Source: Roseomonas sp. E05
GTDB lineage: Bacteria > Pseudomonadota > Alphaproteobacteria > Acetobacterales > Acetobacteraceae
Length of the DNA stretch: 64,000 bases
Direction: 5' to 3'
Assembly: GCF_030063475.1 (NCBI RefSeq)
Contig: NZ_JASIRT010000017.1
Coordinates: 28,820 to 92,819 of the forward strand
Shown in pieces: positions 1 through 12,827 of the stretch (position 1 is the first letter of the stretch; every line of letters begins with the position of its first letter). Below the pieces are notes generated by a model. It searched no databases, was not told the origin of the DNA, and worked only from the letters and a program-made list of their open reading frames with translations. The position numbers and the translations under genes were made by a program.

Positions 1-1562
<1,562 letters not shown>

Positions 1563-1598
1563 GATTTCGCCCCTCGATGTCCGATGGGCAACATGACT

Positions 1599-1629
1599 GC
1601 GGCGCCGGGGGGCTGTCCCGCGGCGCCGC
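1599..1629. other. GC-rich stem-loop between rplO and secY
   Basis: An 8-bp perfect inverted repeat (GCGGCGCC / GGCGCCGC) encloses a 15-nt loop that can itself form GGG/CCC pairs. It lies in the 121-bp gap between rplO and secY, the longest gap inside the S10/spc series. No T-tract follows on the minus strand, so a strong intrinsic terminator is unlikely. A processing site or partial attenuator separating secY from the ribosomal genes is possible. This is inference from pairing only. Confidence 0.35.
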
Positions 1630-1683
1630 TGCCTTGCCCTGATGCTGCATCACCTAGCCCCCCGGAGGTCGGGGGCGCAAGGC

Positions 1684-2175
1684 TTACGCCGCGGGTGCTT
1701 CTTCCTTCGCGGGGGTCAGCACCGTGACGGTGCCGCCGGCCGCCTGGACCGCGGCGACCGCCGCGGCCGAGGCGCCGGAGACGGTGATGTTCACCGCCCG
1801 CTTGATCTCGCCGCGCGCCAGCAGGCGCACGCCGGCGATCTTCGCCCCGGTACGGACCAGCCCGGCCGCCTCGAGCGCCGCCTCGTCGATCGCCTGGCCT
1901 TCCGGCAGGCGGCCCGACTCGATGGCCGCATCAAGGGTGTTCAGGTTGATCGGCGCGTATTCCTTGCGGAACAGGTTGACGAAGCCACGCTTCGGCAGGC
2001 GCCGGTAGATCGGGAGCTGGCCGCCCTCGAACCCGTTCAGCGACACGCCGGTACGCGCCTTCTGGCCCTTCACGCCGCGACCGCCGGTCTTGCCCTTGCC
2101 GGAGCCGATACCGCGGCCGATGCGCTTGAACTTCTTCCGCGCGCCCTCGTTGTCGCGCAGCTCGTTCAGCTTCAT
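1684..2175 (-). CDS. rplO: 50S ribosomal protein L15
   Basis: L15 is a late-assembling 23S rRNA-binding protein of the large subunit. The 163-residue product begins [20 protein letters not shown] and has the typical Gly/Arg/Lys-rich N-terminal extension ([20 protein letters not shown], residues 21-40) that threads into rRNA. The C-terminal tail is Ala-rich. ATG at 2173-2175; one base separates it from rpmD, so translation is probably coupled. Confidence 0.97.
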   Translation of the reverse strand: MKLNELRDNEGARKKFKRIGRGIGSGKGKTGGRGVKGQKARTGVSLNGFEGGQLPIYRRLPKRGFVNLFRKEYAPINLNTLDAAIESGRLPEGQAIDEAALEAAGLVRTGAKIAGVRLLARGEIKRAVNITVSGASAAAVAAVQAAGGTVTVLTPAKEEAPAA

Positions 2176-2176
2176 G

Positions 2177-2392
2177 TCACTTCTCCGTGGTCTCGCCCAC
2201 CTGGATCAGGTGCGCGACCTTGCGGATCATGCCGCGCACGGCCGGAGTGTCCTCCAGCTCGCGCGTGCGGCGGATCTTGTTGAGCCCGAGCCCGATCAGC
2301 GTCTCGCGCTGGCCGGGCTTGCGGCCGATGGGGGACGCGATCTGCGTCACCCGCACCGTCTTCTTCGCCCCAGAGGACTGATTCTCAGACAC
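2177..2392 (-). CDS. rpmD: 50S ribosomal protein L30 (GTG start)
   Basis: L30 is a small 23S rRNA-binding protein. I place the start at GTG 2390-2392, giving 71 residues ([20 protein letters not shown]...). The open frame continues upstream, but that extension lies inside rpsE and is not L30-like. With this start the gene overlaps the rpsE stop by 8 bp, a standard coupling arrangement. The core [18 protein letters not shown] and [15 protein letters not shown] are clear L30 signatures. Confidence 0.93.
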   Translation of the reverse strand: MSENQSSGAKKTVRVTQIASPIGRKPGQRETLIGLGLNKIRRTRELEDTPAVRGMIRKVAHLIQVGETTEK

Positions 2393-2996
2393 TGGCCACC
2401 GCCTCCTGCGCCGGCTCGGCATCCTTGCGGGGGCCGAGCAGGTCCGAGACCTTCTTGCCACGGCGGGACGCCACGGCGCGCGGGCTGGTGCAACGCGTCA
2501 GCGCCGCAAAGGTCGCCTTGACCATGTTGTGCGGGTTCGTCGTGCCGGTGCACTTGGCGACCACGTCGCCGATGCCCAGCGTCTCGAACACCGCGCGCAT
2601 CGGGCCGCCGGCGATGATGCCGGTGCCCGCCGGCGCGGCGCGCAGGATCACGCGGCCGGCGCCGAATTCGCCGATCACGTCATGGTGCAGGGTGCGACCC
2701 TCGCGCATCGGCACACGGATCATGGTCCGCTTGGCGCGCTCGGTCGCCTTGCGGATCGCCTCCGGCACCTCGCGCGCCTTGCCGGCGCCCCAGCCAACCC
2801 GGCCCTTCTCATCGCCCACGACGACCAGCGCGGCGAAGGAGAAACGACGGCCACCCTTCACCACCTTGGCCACGCGGTTGATGGTGACCAGCTTGTCCTT
2901 CAGCTCGTCGCCCTGCTCGCGCTCATTGTTGCGATCGGGGCCGCGGCCGCGACGATCGCGGTCACCGCCGCCGCCGCTCCTCGGTTCACGTGCCAT
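2385..2996 (-). CDS. rpsE: 30S ribosomal protein S5
   Basis: S5 sits at the mRNA entry side of the small subunit and helps decoding fidelity and helicase action. The 203-residue product has an Arg/Gly-rich leader ([17 protein letters not shown]) longer than in E. coli. It then has the double-stranded RNA-binding domain with [18 protein letters not shown] (about residues 45-62) and the C-terminal fold with [20 protein letters not shown]. Long N-terminal leaders are common in alphaproteobacterial S5. ATG at 2994-2996. Confidence 0.97.
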   Translation of the reverse strand: MAREPRSGGGGDRDRRGRGPDRNNEREQGDELKDKLVTINRVAKVVKGGRRFSFAALVVVGDEKGRVGWGAGKAREVPEAIRKATERAKRTMIRVPMREGRTLHHDVIGEFGAGRVILRAAPAGTGIIAGGPMRAVFETLGIGDVVAKCTGTTNPHNMVKATFAALTRCTSPRAVASRRGKKVSDLLGPRKDAEPAQEAVASV

Positions 2997-3008
2997 ATTC
3001 TGTGCTCC

Positions 3009-3371
3009 TTAGAACGACAGCCCGCCCTCGCGGGCGCCGTCCGCCAGGGCTTTCACCCGGCCGTGATACAGGTAGGGCCCACGGTCGAACACGACCTCGG
3101 TCACGCCCGCCGCCTTGGCCCGCTCGGCCAGCAGCTTGCCGACCAGGGTGGCGGCGTCCTTGTCGGCGCCGGTGCGCAGGCTTTCGCGCTGCGCCTTCTC
3201 CAGCGTGGACGCCGCAGCCAGGGTGCGCCCGGCCTTGTCGTCGATGACCTGGGCATAGATGTGCTTGCCCGAGCGGAAGACCGAAAGACGGGGCCGACCA
3301 CCGCTCTTGAGCCGGAGCTGGAAGCGCAGACGGGCGCGCCGCCGCTCCTGCAGATTGAGCTTGTTCGCCAT
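3009..3371 (-). CDS. rplR: 50S ribosomal protein L18
   Basis: L18 binds 5S rRNA with L5 and L25 and anchors it to the large subunit. The 120-residue product starts [20 protein letters not shown] and contains [18 protein letters not shown] and the C-terminal [24 protein letters not shown], all typical. ATG at 3369-3371, one base after the rplF stop region and 12 bp before rpsE. Confidence 0.97.
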   Translation of the reverse strand: MANKLNLQERRRARLRFQLRLKSGGRPRLSVFRSGKHIYAQVIDDKAGRTLAAASTLEKAQRESLRTGADKDAATLVGKLLAERAKAAGVTEVVFDRGPYLYHGRVKALADGAREGGLSF

Positions 3372-3372
3372 C

Positions 3373-3909
3373 TTACTTCTTCTTCCCCTCCTTCCGGAGG
3401 ATCACCTCGTCCGCGTAACGCACGCCCTTGCCCTTGTAGGGCTCGGGGCCGCGGAAGCCGCGGATCTCGGCAGCCACCTGACCGACCACCTGCTTGTTCA
3501 CGCCCTCGACGCGGATGGCGGTCGGGCGCTCGGTGGTGATCTTGATGCCTTCCGGGATCGGATAGCGGATCTCGTGGCTGTAGCCGAGGTTCAGCACCAG
3601 TTCCTTGCCCTGGACCGCAGCGCGGTAACCCGTGCCGGTGATCTCCATGGACTTGGAGAAGCCGGTGGAGACGCCAGTGACCATGCCGTTGATCAGGCTG
3701 CGGGTGGTGCCCCACAGCGTGCGGGAACGGCGGTCGGAGCCGAGCGGCTTCACCGTGACCTGGTTGTCCTCGACGCTGACCGAGACGGCGTCCGTGACCA
3801 CGGGCATGGACAGCTCGCCGAGCTTGCCCTTTGCCGAGACCACACCGTCCTTCAGCGCAACCGTCACGCCCGCAGGAACGGGGACGGGATACTTGCCGAC
3901 GCGCGACAT
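3373..3909 (-). CDS. rplF: 50S ribosomal protein L6
   Basis: L6 lies near the factor-binding centre of the large subunit. I choose ATG 3907-3909 ([17 protein letters not shown]), giving 178 residues, the family length. A further 16 in-frame codons upstream run into rpsH and are not conserved. The C-terminal motif [20 protein letters not shown], the L6 hallmark, is intact. Confidence 0.97.
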   Translation of the reverse strand: MSRVGKYPVPVPAGVTVALKDGVVSAKGKLGELSMPVVTDAVSVSVEDNQVTVKPLGSDRRSRTLWGTTRSLINGMVTGVSTGFSKSMEITGTGYRAAVQGKELVLNLGYSHEIRYPIPEGIKITTERPTAIRVEGVNKQVVGQVAAEIRGFRGPEPYKGKGVRYADEVILRKEGKKK

Positions 3910-3922
3910 GCCTCTCCCTCCC

Positions 3923-4321
3923 TCAGAACACGCGGCAGAGGACCTCGCCGCCGACATTGGCAGCGCGGGCCTCGTTGTCGCTCATCACGCCACGCGGCGT
4001 GGAGAGAATGGAAATGCCGAGTCCGTTGTAGAACTTCGGCAGCTCGCGGATCTTGGAGTAGACGCGCCGGCCAGGCTTGGAGACACGCATGATCTCCTTG
4101 ATGGCCGGCTCGCCCTCGGAATACTTCAGCTCGATATCGAGCATGCTGATGCCCGGGCGGACCTGCTCGGAGCGCCAGGCGCGGATGTAGCCCTCGCGCT
4201 TCAGCACCTCCAGCACATCGGCGCGGAGGCGGCTGGCGGGTGAGGTGCAGCGGGACTGACGGGCGCGATGCGCATTACGGATGCGCGTCAGCATATCGCC
4301 CAGCGGATCGGACAGCGACAT
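3923..4321 (-). CDS. rpsH: 30S ribosomal protein S8
   Basis: S8 binds the central domain of 16S rRNA and, in E. coli, represses its own spc operon by binding a site in the L5 mRNA. The 132-residue product starts [20 protein letters not shown] and ends with [20 protein letters not shown], the conserved C-terminal RNA-binding segment. Whether autoregulation operates here cannot be seen. The rplE/rpsN junction upstream has a 52-bp gap. Confidence 0.97.
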   Translation of the reverse strand: MSLSDPLGDMLTRIRNAHRARQSRCTSPASRLRADVLEVLKREGYIRAWRSEQVRPGISMLDIELKYSEGEPAIKEIMRVSKPGRRVYSKIRELPKFYNGLGISILSTPRGVMSDNEARAANVGGEVLCRVF

Positions 4322-4330
4322 GCGGCCCCC

Positions 4331-4636
4331 TTACCAGCTCGCCTTAACAAGACCCGGGATCTGGCCGCTCGAGGCCAGATCGCGGAGCATGTTACGGCTC
4401 AGCTTGAACTTACGGTAATTGCCGCGCGGGCGGCCGGTCAGCTCGCAGCGCAGGCGAACCCGCACCCTGGCGCCATTGCGCGGCAGCTCAGCCAGCTTCA
4501 GCGTCGCCTCGAAGCGCTCCTCAACGGGGAGCTCGCGGTTCATCACCACGTCCTTCAGGGCGGCGCGCTTGGCAGCATGCAGCTTCGAGAGGCGCGCGCG
4601 GCGCTGGTTCTTCTCGACAGCCGAGGTCTTGGCCAT
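4331..4636 (-). CDS. rpsN: 30S ribosomal protein S14, zinc-free long form
   Basis: S14 is a 16S rRNA-binding protein of the small-subunit head. At 101 residues it is the long type without zinc: the CxxC pairs of the short form are absent, and only a single Cys ([15 protein letters not shown]) is seen. The C-terminus [18 protein letters not shown] is diagnostic. ATG at 4634-4636. Confidence 0.97.
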   Translation of the reverse strand: MAKTSAVEKNQRRARLSKLHAAKRAALKDVVMNRELPVEERFEATLKLAELPRNGARVRVRLRCELTGRPRGNYRKFKLSRNMLRDLASSGQIPGLVKASW

Positions 4637-4688
4637 GCGGTCTAAATCCTCCGGAACCTGCCCGATCCAACGGGCGGTTTTCCAAACA

Positions 4689-5249
4689 TCAGGTGGCGAA
4701 GGGGATGTCGAAACCCTTCAAAAGGGCCTTGGCTTCCTTGTCCGTCTTCGCCGTCGTGACGAACACGATGTCCATGCCGCGAACCGCGTCCACCTTGTCG
4801 TAGCTGATCTCGGGGAACACGATCTGCTCCTTCAGGCCCAGGGCGAAGTTCCCCCGGCCGTCGAAGCCTTTATTGCCCGGCAGGCCGCGGAAGTCACGCA
4901 TGCGCGGCAGCGCGATCGTCACCAGGCGATCGAGAAACTCGTACATCCGGGCACGCCGCAGCGTCACCTTGCAGCCGATCGCCTGACCCTCGCGGATCTT
5001 GAAGCCGGCGATCGCCTTCTTGGCCAGCGTCTTCACCGGCTTCTGGCCGGCGATGACAGCGAGGTCGGCCACGGCGGCGTCCAGCTTCTTCTGGTCGCCC
5101 GCGGCTTCGCCCACGCCCATGTTGATGACGATCTTGGAGAGCTTCGGAACCTCCATCGGGTTCGCGTAGCCGAACTCCTCGACCAGTCGCTTGCGCACCG
5201 CCTCAGCATAATGCTGCTGCAGGCGCGGCAGTTCCTTCGCCTCGCTCAT
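4689..5249 (-). CDS. rplE: 50S ribosomal protein L5
   Basis: L5 binds 5S rRNA and touches P-site tRNA. The 186-residue product has [30 protein letters not shown] and [15 protein letters not shown] motifs in the usual order and ends FDIPFAT. Its ATG (5247-5249) overlaps the rplX stop by 4 bp (ATGA), indicating translational coupling. Confidence 0.97.
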   Translation of the reverse strand: MSEAKELPRLQQHYAEAVRKRLVEEFGYANPMEVPKLSKIVINMGVGEAAGDQKKLDAAVADLAVIAGQKPVKTLAKKAIAGFKIREGQAIGCKVTLRRARMYEFLDRLVTIALPRMRDFRGLPGNKGFDGRGNFALGLKEQIVFPEISYDKVDAVRGMDIVFVTTAKTDKEAKALLKGFDIPFAT

Positions 5250-5566
5250 GCGTCGATCACCTCGCCCGAGGCCTTGGCCACTCGGACCTTCTTGCCGTCC
5301 TCAAGCACCTTGAAGCCGACGCGGGTCGGCTTGTCCGACTTCGGGTCGATCAGCGCCAGGTTGGAGAGGTGGATCGGCGCCTCCTTCTCCACGATGCCGC
5401 CCTGCTGACCCATGCCGCGGGGCTTCATGTGGCGCTTCACCACATTGGCGCCCTGCACCACCGCACGCCCGTCCTCAGGCAGCACGCGCAGCACCTCGCC
5501 ACGCTTGCCCTTGTCCTTGCCCGTCAGGATCTGGACGCGATCGCCCTTCTTGATCTTCGCGGCCAT
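5246..5566 (-). CDS. rplX: 50S ribosomal protein L24
   Basis: L24 is one of the two assembly-initiating proteins of the large subunit. The true start is ATG 5564-5566 ([20 protein letters not shown]), giving 106 residues. The longer open frame upstream lies within rplN. The KOW-type motif ([19 protein letters not shown], near residues 6-24) and [20 protein letters not shown] are typical. Confidence 0.96.
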   Translation of the reverse strand: MAAKIKKGDRVQILTGKDKGKRGEVLRVLPEDGRAVVQGANVVKRHMKPRGMGQQGGIVEKEAPIHLSNLALIDPKSDKPTRVGFKVLEDGKKVRVAKASGEVIDA

Positions 5567-5568
5567 GG

Positions 5569-5937
5569 TTACAGGACCTCCGGCGCCAGCGAGATGATCT
5601 TCATGAACTTCCGCGCGCGCAGCTCGCGCACGACGGGGCCGAAGATGCGGGTGCCGATCGGCTCGTTCTGCTTGTTGATCAGAACGGCCGCGTTGCGGTC
5701 GAAGCGGATGGCGGTGCCGTCCGGCCGGCGCACGGAATAGGCGGTGCGCACGATTACGGCGCGCTGCACGTCGCCCTTCTTCACCTTGCCGCGGGGAATC
5801 GCTTCCTTCACGGACACCACGATGATGTCGCCCACCGAGGCGGTGCGACGCTTCGAGCCGCCCAGCACCTTGATGCACTGGACGCGGCGCGCGCCCGAGT
5901 TGTCGGCGACGTCGAGGTTGGACTCAACGATAATCAT
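5569..5937 (-). CDS. rplN: 50S ribosomal protein L14
   Basis: L14 forms an inter-subunit bridge with 16S rRNA. The 122-residue product has the exact family length. It contains the signature [20 protein letters not shown] (residues 17-36) and ends [11 protein letters not shown]. Two bases separate its stop from the rplX start. Confidence 0.97.
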   Translation of the reverse strand: MIIVESNLDVADNSGARRVQCIKVLGGSKRRTASVGDIIVVSVKEAIPRGKVKKGDVQRAVIVRTAYSVRRPDGTAIRFDRNAAVLINKQNEPIGTRIFGPVVRELRARKFMKIISLAPEVL

Positions 5938-5950
5938 CGGTCAGTCGTCC

Positions 5951-6244
5951 TCAGGCCTGCGCGACAGCCGCGGCAGCGCCCGCGCTGAAGCCCGGGGTGA
6001 CGACCGCCTCACCATTGCGCTCGACAACCAGCCAGGTCTTCCGCTTGCTGATCGGGCGGCACTCCTCGATCGCCACGACGTCGCCTTCCTTGCACAGGTT
6101 GGCATCGTCATGCGCGGCGTACTTCTTCGAGCGCCGGATGAACTTCTTGTAGAGCGGATGCATCACGCGACGCTCGACAAGCACCGTCACGGTCTTGTCC
6201 ATCTTGTCGCTGACGACCCGCCCGGTGAGGACGCGCTTCGGCAT
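5951..6244 (-). CDS. rpsQ: 30S ribosomal protein S17
   Basis: S17 is a primary 16S rRNA-binding protein. The 97-residue product contains [19 protein letters not shown] and the motif [13 protein letters not shown]. The C-terminal Ala-rich tail ([13 protein letters not shown]) extends somewhat beyond the E. coli protein and is variable in this lineage. ATG at 6242-6244. Confidence 0.96.
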   Translation of the reverse strand: MPKRVLTGRVVSDKMDKTVTVLVERRVMHPLYKKFIRRSKKYAAHDDANLCKEGDVVAIEECRPISKRKTWLVVERNGEAVVTPGFSAGAAAAVAQA

Positions 6245-6261
6245 AGCCGGGGTCTCCTCAA

Positions 6262-6468
6262 TCAGGCCTTGGCGGCCGAGCGGGACTGCTCGGCCAGCAC
6301 CGTCTTAACACGGGCAATGTCGCGGCGCACCACCTTGATGCGGGAAACCGCCTCAAGCTGGCCCGTCGCGCGCTGGAAGCGCAGGTTGAACTGCTCCTTG
6401 CGGAGGTCCAGCAGCATCACCTTCAGCTCGTCCGGGGTCTTGGCCCGGACATCCACGATCTTCGTCAT
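6262..6468 (-). CDS. rpmC: 50S ribosomal protein L29
   Basis: L29 is a small two-helix protein at the polypeptide exit tunnel, where it helps dock trigger factor and SRP. The 68-residue product contains [20 protein letters not shown] and the pattern [13 protein letters not shown] at 6466-6468, four bases after the rplP stop. Confidence 0.96.
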   Translation of the reverse strand: MTKIVDVRAKTPDELKVMLLDLRKEQFNLRFQRATGQLEAVSRIKVVRRDIARVKTVLAEQSRSAAKA

Positions 6469-6472
6469 CGGC

Positions 6473-6895
6473 TCAGGCCTCCGCCGCGCCCAGACGGGTC
6501 ACGAACTTGGTCTTGATCGGCAGCTTGGCCGCCCCGAGGGTCAGCGCCTCGCGCGCCGTCTCGGGCGTCACGCCGTCGATCTCGAACATCATGCGGCCCG
6601 GCTTCACGCGGGCCACCCAGTACTCGGGCGCGCCCTTGCCGGAGCCCATGCGGACTTCGGCCGGCTTGGTCGAGACCGGGACGTCCGGGAAGATGCGGAT
6701 CCACACCCGGCCCTGACGCTTCATGGCGCGGGTGATGGCGCGGCGCGCAGCCTCGATCTGCCGGGCGGTGACGCGCTCCGGCTCCAGCGCCTTCAGGCCG
6801 AAGCCGCCGAAGGACAGCGAGAAGCCGCCCTTCGCCACGCCCTTGATCCGACCCTTGTGCGCCTTACGGAACTTCGTGCGCTTGGGACTCAGCAT
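6473..6895 (-). CDS. rplP: 50S ribosomal protein L16
   Basis: L16 helps position aminoacyl-tRNA near the peptidyl-transferase centre. The 140-residue product begins [19 protein letters not shown]. It has [26 protein letters not shown] in family order, including the conserved Arg-rich segment modified by hydroxylation in E. coli. ATG at 6893-6895. Confidence 0.97.
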   Translation of the reverse strand: MLSPKRTKFRKAHKGRIKGVAKGGFSLSFGGFGLKALEPERVTARQIEAARRAITRAMKRQGRVWIRIFPDVPVSTKPAEVRMGSGKGAPEYWVARVKPGRMMFEIDGVTPETAREALTLGAAKLPIKTKFVTRLGAAEA

Positions 6896-6907
6896 TTCCT
6901 ATACCCC

Positions 6908-7585
6908 TCAGCGCTGCGGCGCCTGCTCCGCAGCGCGCTTGTCCTGCGCCAGCGGATCATGAGCCAGGATCTCGCCCTTGAAGATCCACACCTTGACACC
7001 GCAGGTGCCATAGGTGGTCTTCGCGGTCGCCGTGCCATAGTCGATATCGGCGCGCAGCGTGTGCAGCGGCACCCGCCCCTCGCGATACCACTCCATCCGG
7101 GCGATCTCGGCACCGCCGAGGCGGCCGCCGCAATTGATCCGGATGCCGCCGGCGCCAAGGCGCATGGCGGACTGCACCGCGCGCTTCATCGCCCGGCGGA
7201 AGGCCACGCGGCGCTCCAGCTGCTGGGCGATGCTCTCCGCCACCAGCTGCGCCTCGATCTCCGGCTTGCGGATCTCGACGATGTTCAGCGCCACCTCGGC
7301 TCCGGCGAGCTTCGCCAGGTCCTTGCGCAGCACCTCGATGTCGGCGCCCTTCTTGCCGATCACGACGCCCGGACGGGCGGCGTGGATCGTCACGCGGGGC
7401 TTCTTCGCCGGACGCTCGATGATCACCTTCGAGACGCCCGCACCCTTCAGGCGGTCCTTCAGGGTCTTGCGCAGCTTGAGGTCATCATGCAGCAGCCGGG
7501 AATAGTCCTCGCCGGCGAACCAGCGGGAGTCCCAGGTGCGGTTGATGCCGAGCCGCAGCCCGATCGGATTGACTTTGTGGCCCAT
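6908..7585 (-). CDS. rpsC: 30S ribosomal protein S3
   Basis: S3 lines the mRNA entry channel and has helicase activity with S4 and S5. The start is ATG 7583-7585 ([20 protein letters not shown]), giving 225 residues; 38 upstream in-frame codons overlap rplV and are not conserved. It has the KH domain GXXG loop within [19 protein letters not shown]. The C-terminal domain [20 protein letters not shown] is intact. Confidence 0.97.
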   Translation of the reverse strand: MGHKVNPIGLRLGINRTWDSRWFAGEDYSRLLHDDLKLRKTLKDRLKGAGVSKVIIERPAKKPRVTIHAARPGVVIGKKGADIEVLRKDLAKLAGAEVALNIVEIRKPEIEAQLVAESIAQQLERRVAFRRAMKRAVQSAMRLGAGGIRINCGGRLGGAEIARMEWYREGRVPLHTLRADIDYGTATAKTTYGTCGVKVWIFKGEILAHDPLAQDKRAAEQAPQR

Positions 7586-7586
7586 G

Positions 7587-7991
7587 TTACGCGGCCTCCT
7601 GCTGTGCCGGCTCGGCTTCCGCCTGCTGCTCGGCAACCGTGATCGACAGGTGGCTGAACCACTTCTCGACCCGCGCCGCCTTGCCGCGGCCGCGCGCATG
7701 GAAGCGCTTCATCACGATGGCGCGGCCCACTTCCACCCGCTCGACGACCAGGCGGTCGACATCGAGCTGGTGGTTGTTCTCCGCGTTCGCGATGGCGCTC
7801 TCCAGCGTCGCCTTCACGGTCTGGGCGATCCGGCGCTTGGAGAAGGTCAGGATCGCGACCGCGTCCTGCGCCTTCTTGCCACGGATCAGGCCGGCGGCCA
7901 GGTTCAGCTTGCGCGGCGACACCCGGATGTTCCGGGTGACGGCCTGCGCCGCGGTCTCGGCGAGCGTGCGCTCGTGCTTCGGCTTGCTCAT
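7587..7991 (-). CDS. rplV: 50S ribosomal protein L22
   Basis: L22 has a beta-hairpin that lines the nascent-peptide exit tunnel and is a site of macrolide-resistance mutations. The 134-residue product has [19 protein letters not shown] and the hairpin region [24 protein letters not shown] Glu/Ala/Gln-rich C-terminal tail ([13 protein letters not shown]) extends past the core. The stop lies one base from the rpsC start. Confidence 0.97.
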   Translation of the reverse strand: MSKPKHERTLAETAAQAVTRNIRVSPRKLNLAAGLIRGKKAQDAVAILTFSKRRIAQTVKATLESAIANAENNHQLDVDRLVVERVEVGRAIVMKRFHARGRGKAARVEKWFSHLSITVAEQQAEAEPAQQEAA

Positions 7992-7995
7992 CGCA

Positions 7996-8274
7996 TCAGC
8001 CTCGCTTCGCCTTCTTGTCCGACGAGTGGCCGGTGAAGGTGCGGGTCGGCGAGAACTCGCCGAACTTGTGCCCCACCATGTTCTCCGACACCTGCACGGG
8101 GATGAACTTCTTCCCGTTGTACACGCCGAAGGTCAGCCCCACGAACTGCGGCAGGATCGTGCTCCGCCGCGACCAGATCTTGATGACCTCGTTGCGGGTG
8201 GAGGCACGCGCCGCTTCCGCCTTGTTCAGCAGGTAACCGTCGACGAACGGGCCCTTCCAGACACTGCGCGACAT
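7996..8274 (-). CDS. rpsS: 30S ribosomal protein S19
   Basis: S19 sits in the small-subunit head beside S13. The 92-residue product begins [16 protein letters not shown]. It has the S19 signature [20 protein letters not shown] near residues 64-83. Four bases separate it from rplV and five from rplB, so it is part of the tight S10 block. Confidence 0.97.
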   Translation of the reverse strand: MSRSVWKGPFVDGYLLNKAEAARASTRNEVIKIWSRRSTILPQFVGLTFGVYNGKKFIPVQVSENMVGHKFGEFSPTRTFTGHSSDKKAKRG

Positions 8275-8279
8275 CGCGG

Positions 8280-9113
8280 TCAGCCCTTCGTCACGTTGCG
8301 GCGACGGACGATCAGCTTGTCCGTGCGCTTGTTGGTGCGGGTCTTGTAACCCTTGGTCGGCTTGCCCCAGGGAGTGACCGGGTGACGACCGCCCGAGGTC
8401 CGGCCCTCACCACCACCATGCGGGTGATCGACCGGGTTCATCACGACGCCGCGGTTGTGCGGGCGACGGCCCAGCCAGCGGCTGCGACCGGCCTTGCCGA
8501 TCTCCTGGTTCTGGTTGTCCGGGTTGGACACCGCACCGATGGAGGCCATGCACTCGCCACGCACCAGGCGCAGCTCGCCGGACATCAGCTTCACCTGCGC
8601 ATAGCCGGCGTCCTTGCCGACGAGCTGGGCGTAGGTGCCGGCCGAGCGGGCGATCTTGCCGCCAGCACCGGGCTTCATCTCGATGTTGTGGACGATCGTG
8701 CCGACCGGGATCGAGCCGAGCGGCATCGCGTTGCCCGGCTTGATGTCGACGCGCTCACCCGCCACCACCGTGTCACCCACCTTCAGGCGCTGCGGCGCGA
8801 GGATGTAGGCGAGTTCGCCATCCTCGTACTTCAGCAGCGCGATGAAGGCGGTGCGGTTGGGATCGTATTCCAGCCGCTCCACGGTGGCCGGCACATCGAA
8901 CTTCCGCCGCTTGAAATCGACGACGCGGTAGCTCTGCTTGTGTCCGCCGCCCCTGAACCGGACGGTGATGCGACCATGATTGTTGCGGCCGCCGGAGTGG
9001 TTCTTGCCCTCCGTCAGCTGCTTGACCGGCTTGCCCTTGTACAGCTCGGAACGATCAATAAGGATCGTCCCGCGCTGGCTCGGGGTGACCGGGTTAAAGT
9101 GCTTCAGCGCCAT
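8280..9113 (-). CDS. rplB: 50S ribosomal protein L2
   Basis: L2 is required for subunit association and peptidyl-transferase activity. The start is ATG 9111-9113 ([20 protein letters not shown]), giving 277 residues; the 32 upstream codons lie in rplW. It has [20 protein letters not shown], which contains the conserved His used in E. coli studies of peptidyl transfer. The Lys/Arg-rich C-terminus is complete. Confidence 0.98.
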   Translation of the reverse strand: MALKHFNPVTPSQRGTILIDRSELYKGKPVKQLTEGKNHSGGRNNHGRITVRFRGGGHKQSYRVVDFKRRKFDVPATVERLEYDPNRTAFIALLKYEDGELAYILAPQRLKVGDTVVAGERVDIKPGNAMPLGSIPVGTIVHNIEMKPGAGGKIARSAGTYAQLVGKDAGYAQVKLMSGELRLVRGECMASIGAVSNPDNQNQEIGKAGRSRWLGRRPHNRGVVMNPVDHPHGGGEGRTSGGRHPVTPWGKPTKGYKTRTNKRTDKLIVRRRNVTKG

Positions 9114-9117
9114 GGCG

Positions 9118-9450
9118 TTAAGCGAGCCCCGTGGTGAGATCGATGCTCTGGCCTTCGGCCAGGCGCACGATCGCCTTTTTCCAGTCGGAGCGCTGGCCCT
9201 CGCGGCCACGCACCCGCTTGGTCTTGCCCTTGGTCAGGATCGTGTTCACGGCGAGAACCTTCACGCCGAACAGACCCTCCACCGAGGCCTTGATCTCCGG
9301 CTTCGTGGCAGACAGCGGCACCTTGAAGGTGACCTGGTTCTGCTCGGCGAGGCCGGTGGCCTTCTCGGTGATGACCGGCGCGAGGATGGTTTGATACATC
9401 TTCTCGCGCGAGATCACGATCGCGGGCTTCTTGGTCGCGGTCTCGCTCAT
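9118..9450 (-). CDS. rplW: 50S ribosomal protein L23
   Basis: L23 sits at the exit tunnel and is the docking point for trigger factor and SRP. The 110-residue product has [20 protein letters not shown] and the loop [20 protein letters not shown]. The 14-residue leader ([14 protein letters not shown]) is longer than in E. coli. ATG 9448-9450 overlaps the rplD stop by 4 bp. Confidence 0.97.
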   Translation of the reverse strand: MSETATKKPAIVISREKMYQTILAPVITEKATGLAEQNQVTFKVPLSATKPEIKASVEGLFGVKVLAVNTILTKGKTKRVRGREGQRSDWKKAIVRLAEGQSIDLTTGLA

Positions 9451-10067
9451 GCCAGCCGCTCCTTCAGAGCCTCGATGGCCTGGCGTGTCACCGCCAGAAC
9501 ATCATGGTTCAGGATGTCGTAGACGTTCGCACCAAGCGTCGGCAGAACGTTCACGTGCGGGAGATTGCGCACGGCCCGGCCGAAGCCGTCCTCGACCGTG
9601 GCGTCCACCACCAGCGCGCTCTTCCAGCCCAGCGCCTTGACCTTCGAGGCCACAGCGGAGGTCTTGGCCTCGGCGCCCAGCGCGGCGGTGTCGAGGACGA
9701 TCAGCTTGCCCTCGGCAGCCTTCTGGCTCAGCGCGCTGATCAGGCCCAGGCGGCGGACCTTCTTGTTCAGCGCGTAGCCATGGTCGCGCACGACGGGGCC
9801 GTGCACCACACCACCGGTGCGGTACTGCGGCGCGCGGAGCGAGCCCTGGCGCGCGTTGCCGGTGCCCTTCTGCCGATACGGCTTCTTGGTCGTCCCGGAA
9901 ACCTCGGCCATCCCCTTCACCTTGTGGGTGCCGGCGCGGCGCTTGGCGAGCTGCCAGTGCACCACGCGCGCCATGACGTCGGCGCGAGGAGTAGCGGCGA
10001 ACAGCGCGTCCGGGAGATCGATCTCGCCGGCCTGGCCGTTATCCAGGGTGATGACAGGAACCTGCAT
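9447..10067 (-). CDS. rplD: 50S ribosomal protein L4
   Basis: L4 is an exit-tunnel protein and, in E. coli, the repressor of the S10 operon. The start ATG 10065-10067 ([20 protein letters not shown]) gives 206 residues. The tunnel loop is present ([20 protein letters not shown], roughly residues 60-80). The S10-leader control known from enterics is unlikely here because rpsJ lies only 30 bp behind tuf, with no long leader. Confidence 0.97.
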   Translation of the reverse strand: MQVPVITLDNGQAGEIDLPDALFAATPRADVMARVVHWQLAKRRAGTHKVKGMAEVSGTTKKPYRQKGTGNARQGSLRAPQYRTGGVVHGPVVRDHGYALNKKVRRLGLISALSQKAAEGKLIVLDTAALGAEAKTSAVASKVKALGWKSALVVDATVEDGFGRAVRNLPHVNVLPTLGANVYDILNHDVLAVTRQAIEALKERLA

Positions 10068-10077
10068 GTCGTTACCC

Positions 10078-10764
10078 TCAGGCCACGGCCGCGGGGAACG
10101 GCGCATCGGCATGGCGCGCGGACTTCACCGCGTCGCGCACCAGCACATACCCGCCCTTCGCACCAGGCACCGCGCCCTTGACCATCAGCAGACCCTTCTC
10201 GAGGTCGAAACCGGCGACCTCCAGGTTCTGCGTGGTCACGCGCTCAACACCCAGATGGCCAGCCATCTTCTTGTTCTTGAAGGTCTTGCCTGGGTCCTGA
10301 CGGTTACCCGTCGAACCATGGCTACGGTGGCTGATCGAGACGCCGTGCGTCGCTTCCAGGCCGCTGAAGTTCCAGCGCTTCATCGCACCCGCGAAGCCCT
10401 TGCCCTTCGACTGCCCGGTCACGTCGACCAGCTGACCCTTCACGAAGTGATTCGCGGTCAGCTTGGCGCCCGGCTCCAGCGCGGCCTCGGCGGCCACCCG
10501 GAACTCCACAACCTTCTTCGGAGCCTCGACACCCGCCTTGGCGAAATGACCCTTGTTGGGCTTCGAGACGTTCTTCGGCTTCGCCAGGCCAATGCCCAGC
10601 TGCACCGCACTATAACCGTCCTTCTCATCCGTGCGGGTCGCCACCACGCGCACCTGGTCGAGGTGCAGCACGGTGACGGGCACGGTCGAGCCGTCGTCGT
10701 TGAACAGCCGGGTCATACCCAGCTTCTTCGCGATCAGGCCGGTGCGACCATTCTTCGCGGCCAT
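10078..10764 (-). CDS. rplC: 50S ribosomal protein L3
   Basis: L3 is an assembly-initiating protein whose loop reaches the peptidyl-transferase centre. The 228-residue product has [20 protein letters not shown] at the N-terminus. It has the central signature [20 protein letters not shown] and KKMAGHLG before the C-terminal barrel. ATG at 10,762-10,764. Confidence 0.97.
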   Translation of the reverse strand: MAAKNGRTGLIAKKLGMTRLFNDDGSTVPVTVLHLDQVRVVATRTDEKDGYSAVQLGIGLAKPKNVSKPNKGHFAKAGVEAPKKVVEFRVAAEAALEPGAKLTANHFVKGQLVDVTGQSKGKGFAGAMKRWNFSGLEATHGVSISHRSHGSTGNRQDPGKTFKNKKMAGHLGVERVTTQNLEVAGFDLEKGLLMVKGAVPGAKGGYVLVRDAVKSARHADAPFPAAVA

Positions 10765-10785
10765 GGCAGATTGCTCCCCCGGGCC

Positions 10786-11094
10786 TTAGAGCTTGATCTC
10801 GACATCCACACCGGCGGCCAGGTCGAGCTTCATCAGCGCGTCCACGGTCTGCGGGGTGGGGTCGACGATATCAAGCAGTCGCCGATGCGTCCGGATCTCG
10901 AACTGCTCACGGCTCTTCTTGTCGACATGCGGGGAGCGGTTCACGGTGAACCGCTCGATCTCGGTCGGCAGCGGGATGGGGCCCCGCACGCGCGCGCCGG
11001 TCCGCTTCGCGGTGTTCACGATCTCCCGCGTGCTGCCATCCAGCACGCGGTGATCGAACGCCTTGAGGCGGATGCGGATGTTCTGGCTGTCCAT
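10786..11094 (-). CDS. rpsJ: 30S ribosomal protein S10 (NusE)
   Basis: S10 is a small-subunit protein and, as NusE, links NusG and the transcription antitermination complex to the ribosome. The 102-residue product has [20 protein letters not shown] and [24 protein letters not shown], both highly conserved. ATG at 11,092-11,094. Only 30 bp separate it from tuf, so the S10 block is most likely transcribed from the str promoter. Confidence 0.98.
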   Translation of the reverse strand: MDSQNIRIRLKAFDHRVLDGSTREIVNTAKRTGARVRGPIPLPTEIERFTVNRSPHVDKKSREQFEIRTHRRLLDIVDPTPQTVDALMKLDLAAGVDVEIKL

Positions 11095-11124
11095 GGTCTG
11101 GCGCCTGTCTCTTTCCGCGTCCGC

Positions 11125-12312
<1,188 letters not shown>

Positions 12313-12337
12313 TGTCTTCGTCCCCGATCGGGTGTCG

Positions 12338-12814
12338 TTACCAGCGGTAGTGGCTGAAGGCCTTGTTGGCCTCGGCCATCCGGTGCGTGTCTTCGCGCTT
12401 CTTCACGGCGGTGCCGCGGTTGTTCGCCGCGTCCATCAGCTCGGAAGAAAGCCGCTCCTCCATCGTGTGCTCGCCGCGCTTGCGGGCAGACTCGATCAGC
12501 CAACGGATGGCGAGAGCCTGGCGCCGCTCGGGGCGGACCTCGACGGGCACCTGGTAGGTGGCGCCGCCGACACGGCGGGAGCGGACCTCGACGGCCGGCT
12601 TCACATTGTCCATCGCCTCGTGGAAGAGGCGCAGCGGATCGCTGTTGGGCCCACCACGGCGCTTCAGGGTGTCCATGGCGGCGTAGACAATACGCTCGGC
12701 CGTGCTCTTCTTGCCGTCATACATCAGCACGTTCATGAAACGGCTGAGCACAATGTCCCCGAACTTCGGGTCCGGCAGGACTTCTCGCCTCTCGGCGCTG
12801 TGGCGACGCGACAT
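12338..12814 (-). CDS. rpsG: 30S ribosomal protein S7
   Basis: S7 nucleates assembly of the small-subunit head and contacts E-site tRNA. The 158-residue product has [20 protein letters not shown] and the signature [20 protein letters not shown]. It ends [15 protein letters not shown], typical of the bacterial protein. ATG at 12,812-12,814; 13 bp behind rpsL. Confidence 0.98.
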   Translation of the reverse strand: MSRRHSAERREVLPDPKFGDIVLSRFMNVLMYDGKKSTAERIVYAAMDTLKRRGGPNSDPLRLFHEAMDNVKPAVEVRSRRVGGATYQVPVEVRPERRQALAIRWLIESARKRGEHTMEERLSSELMDAANNRGTAVKKREDTHRMAEANKAFSHYRW

Positions 12815-12827
12815 CGCTCTCTATCCC

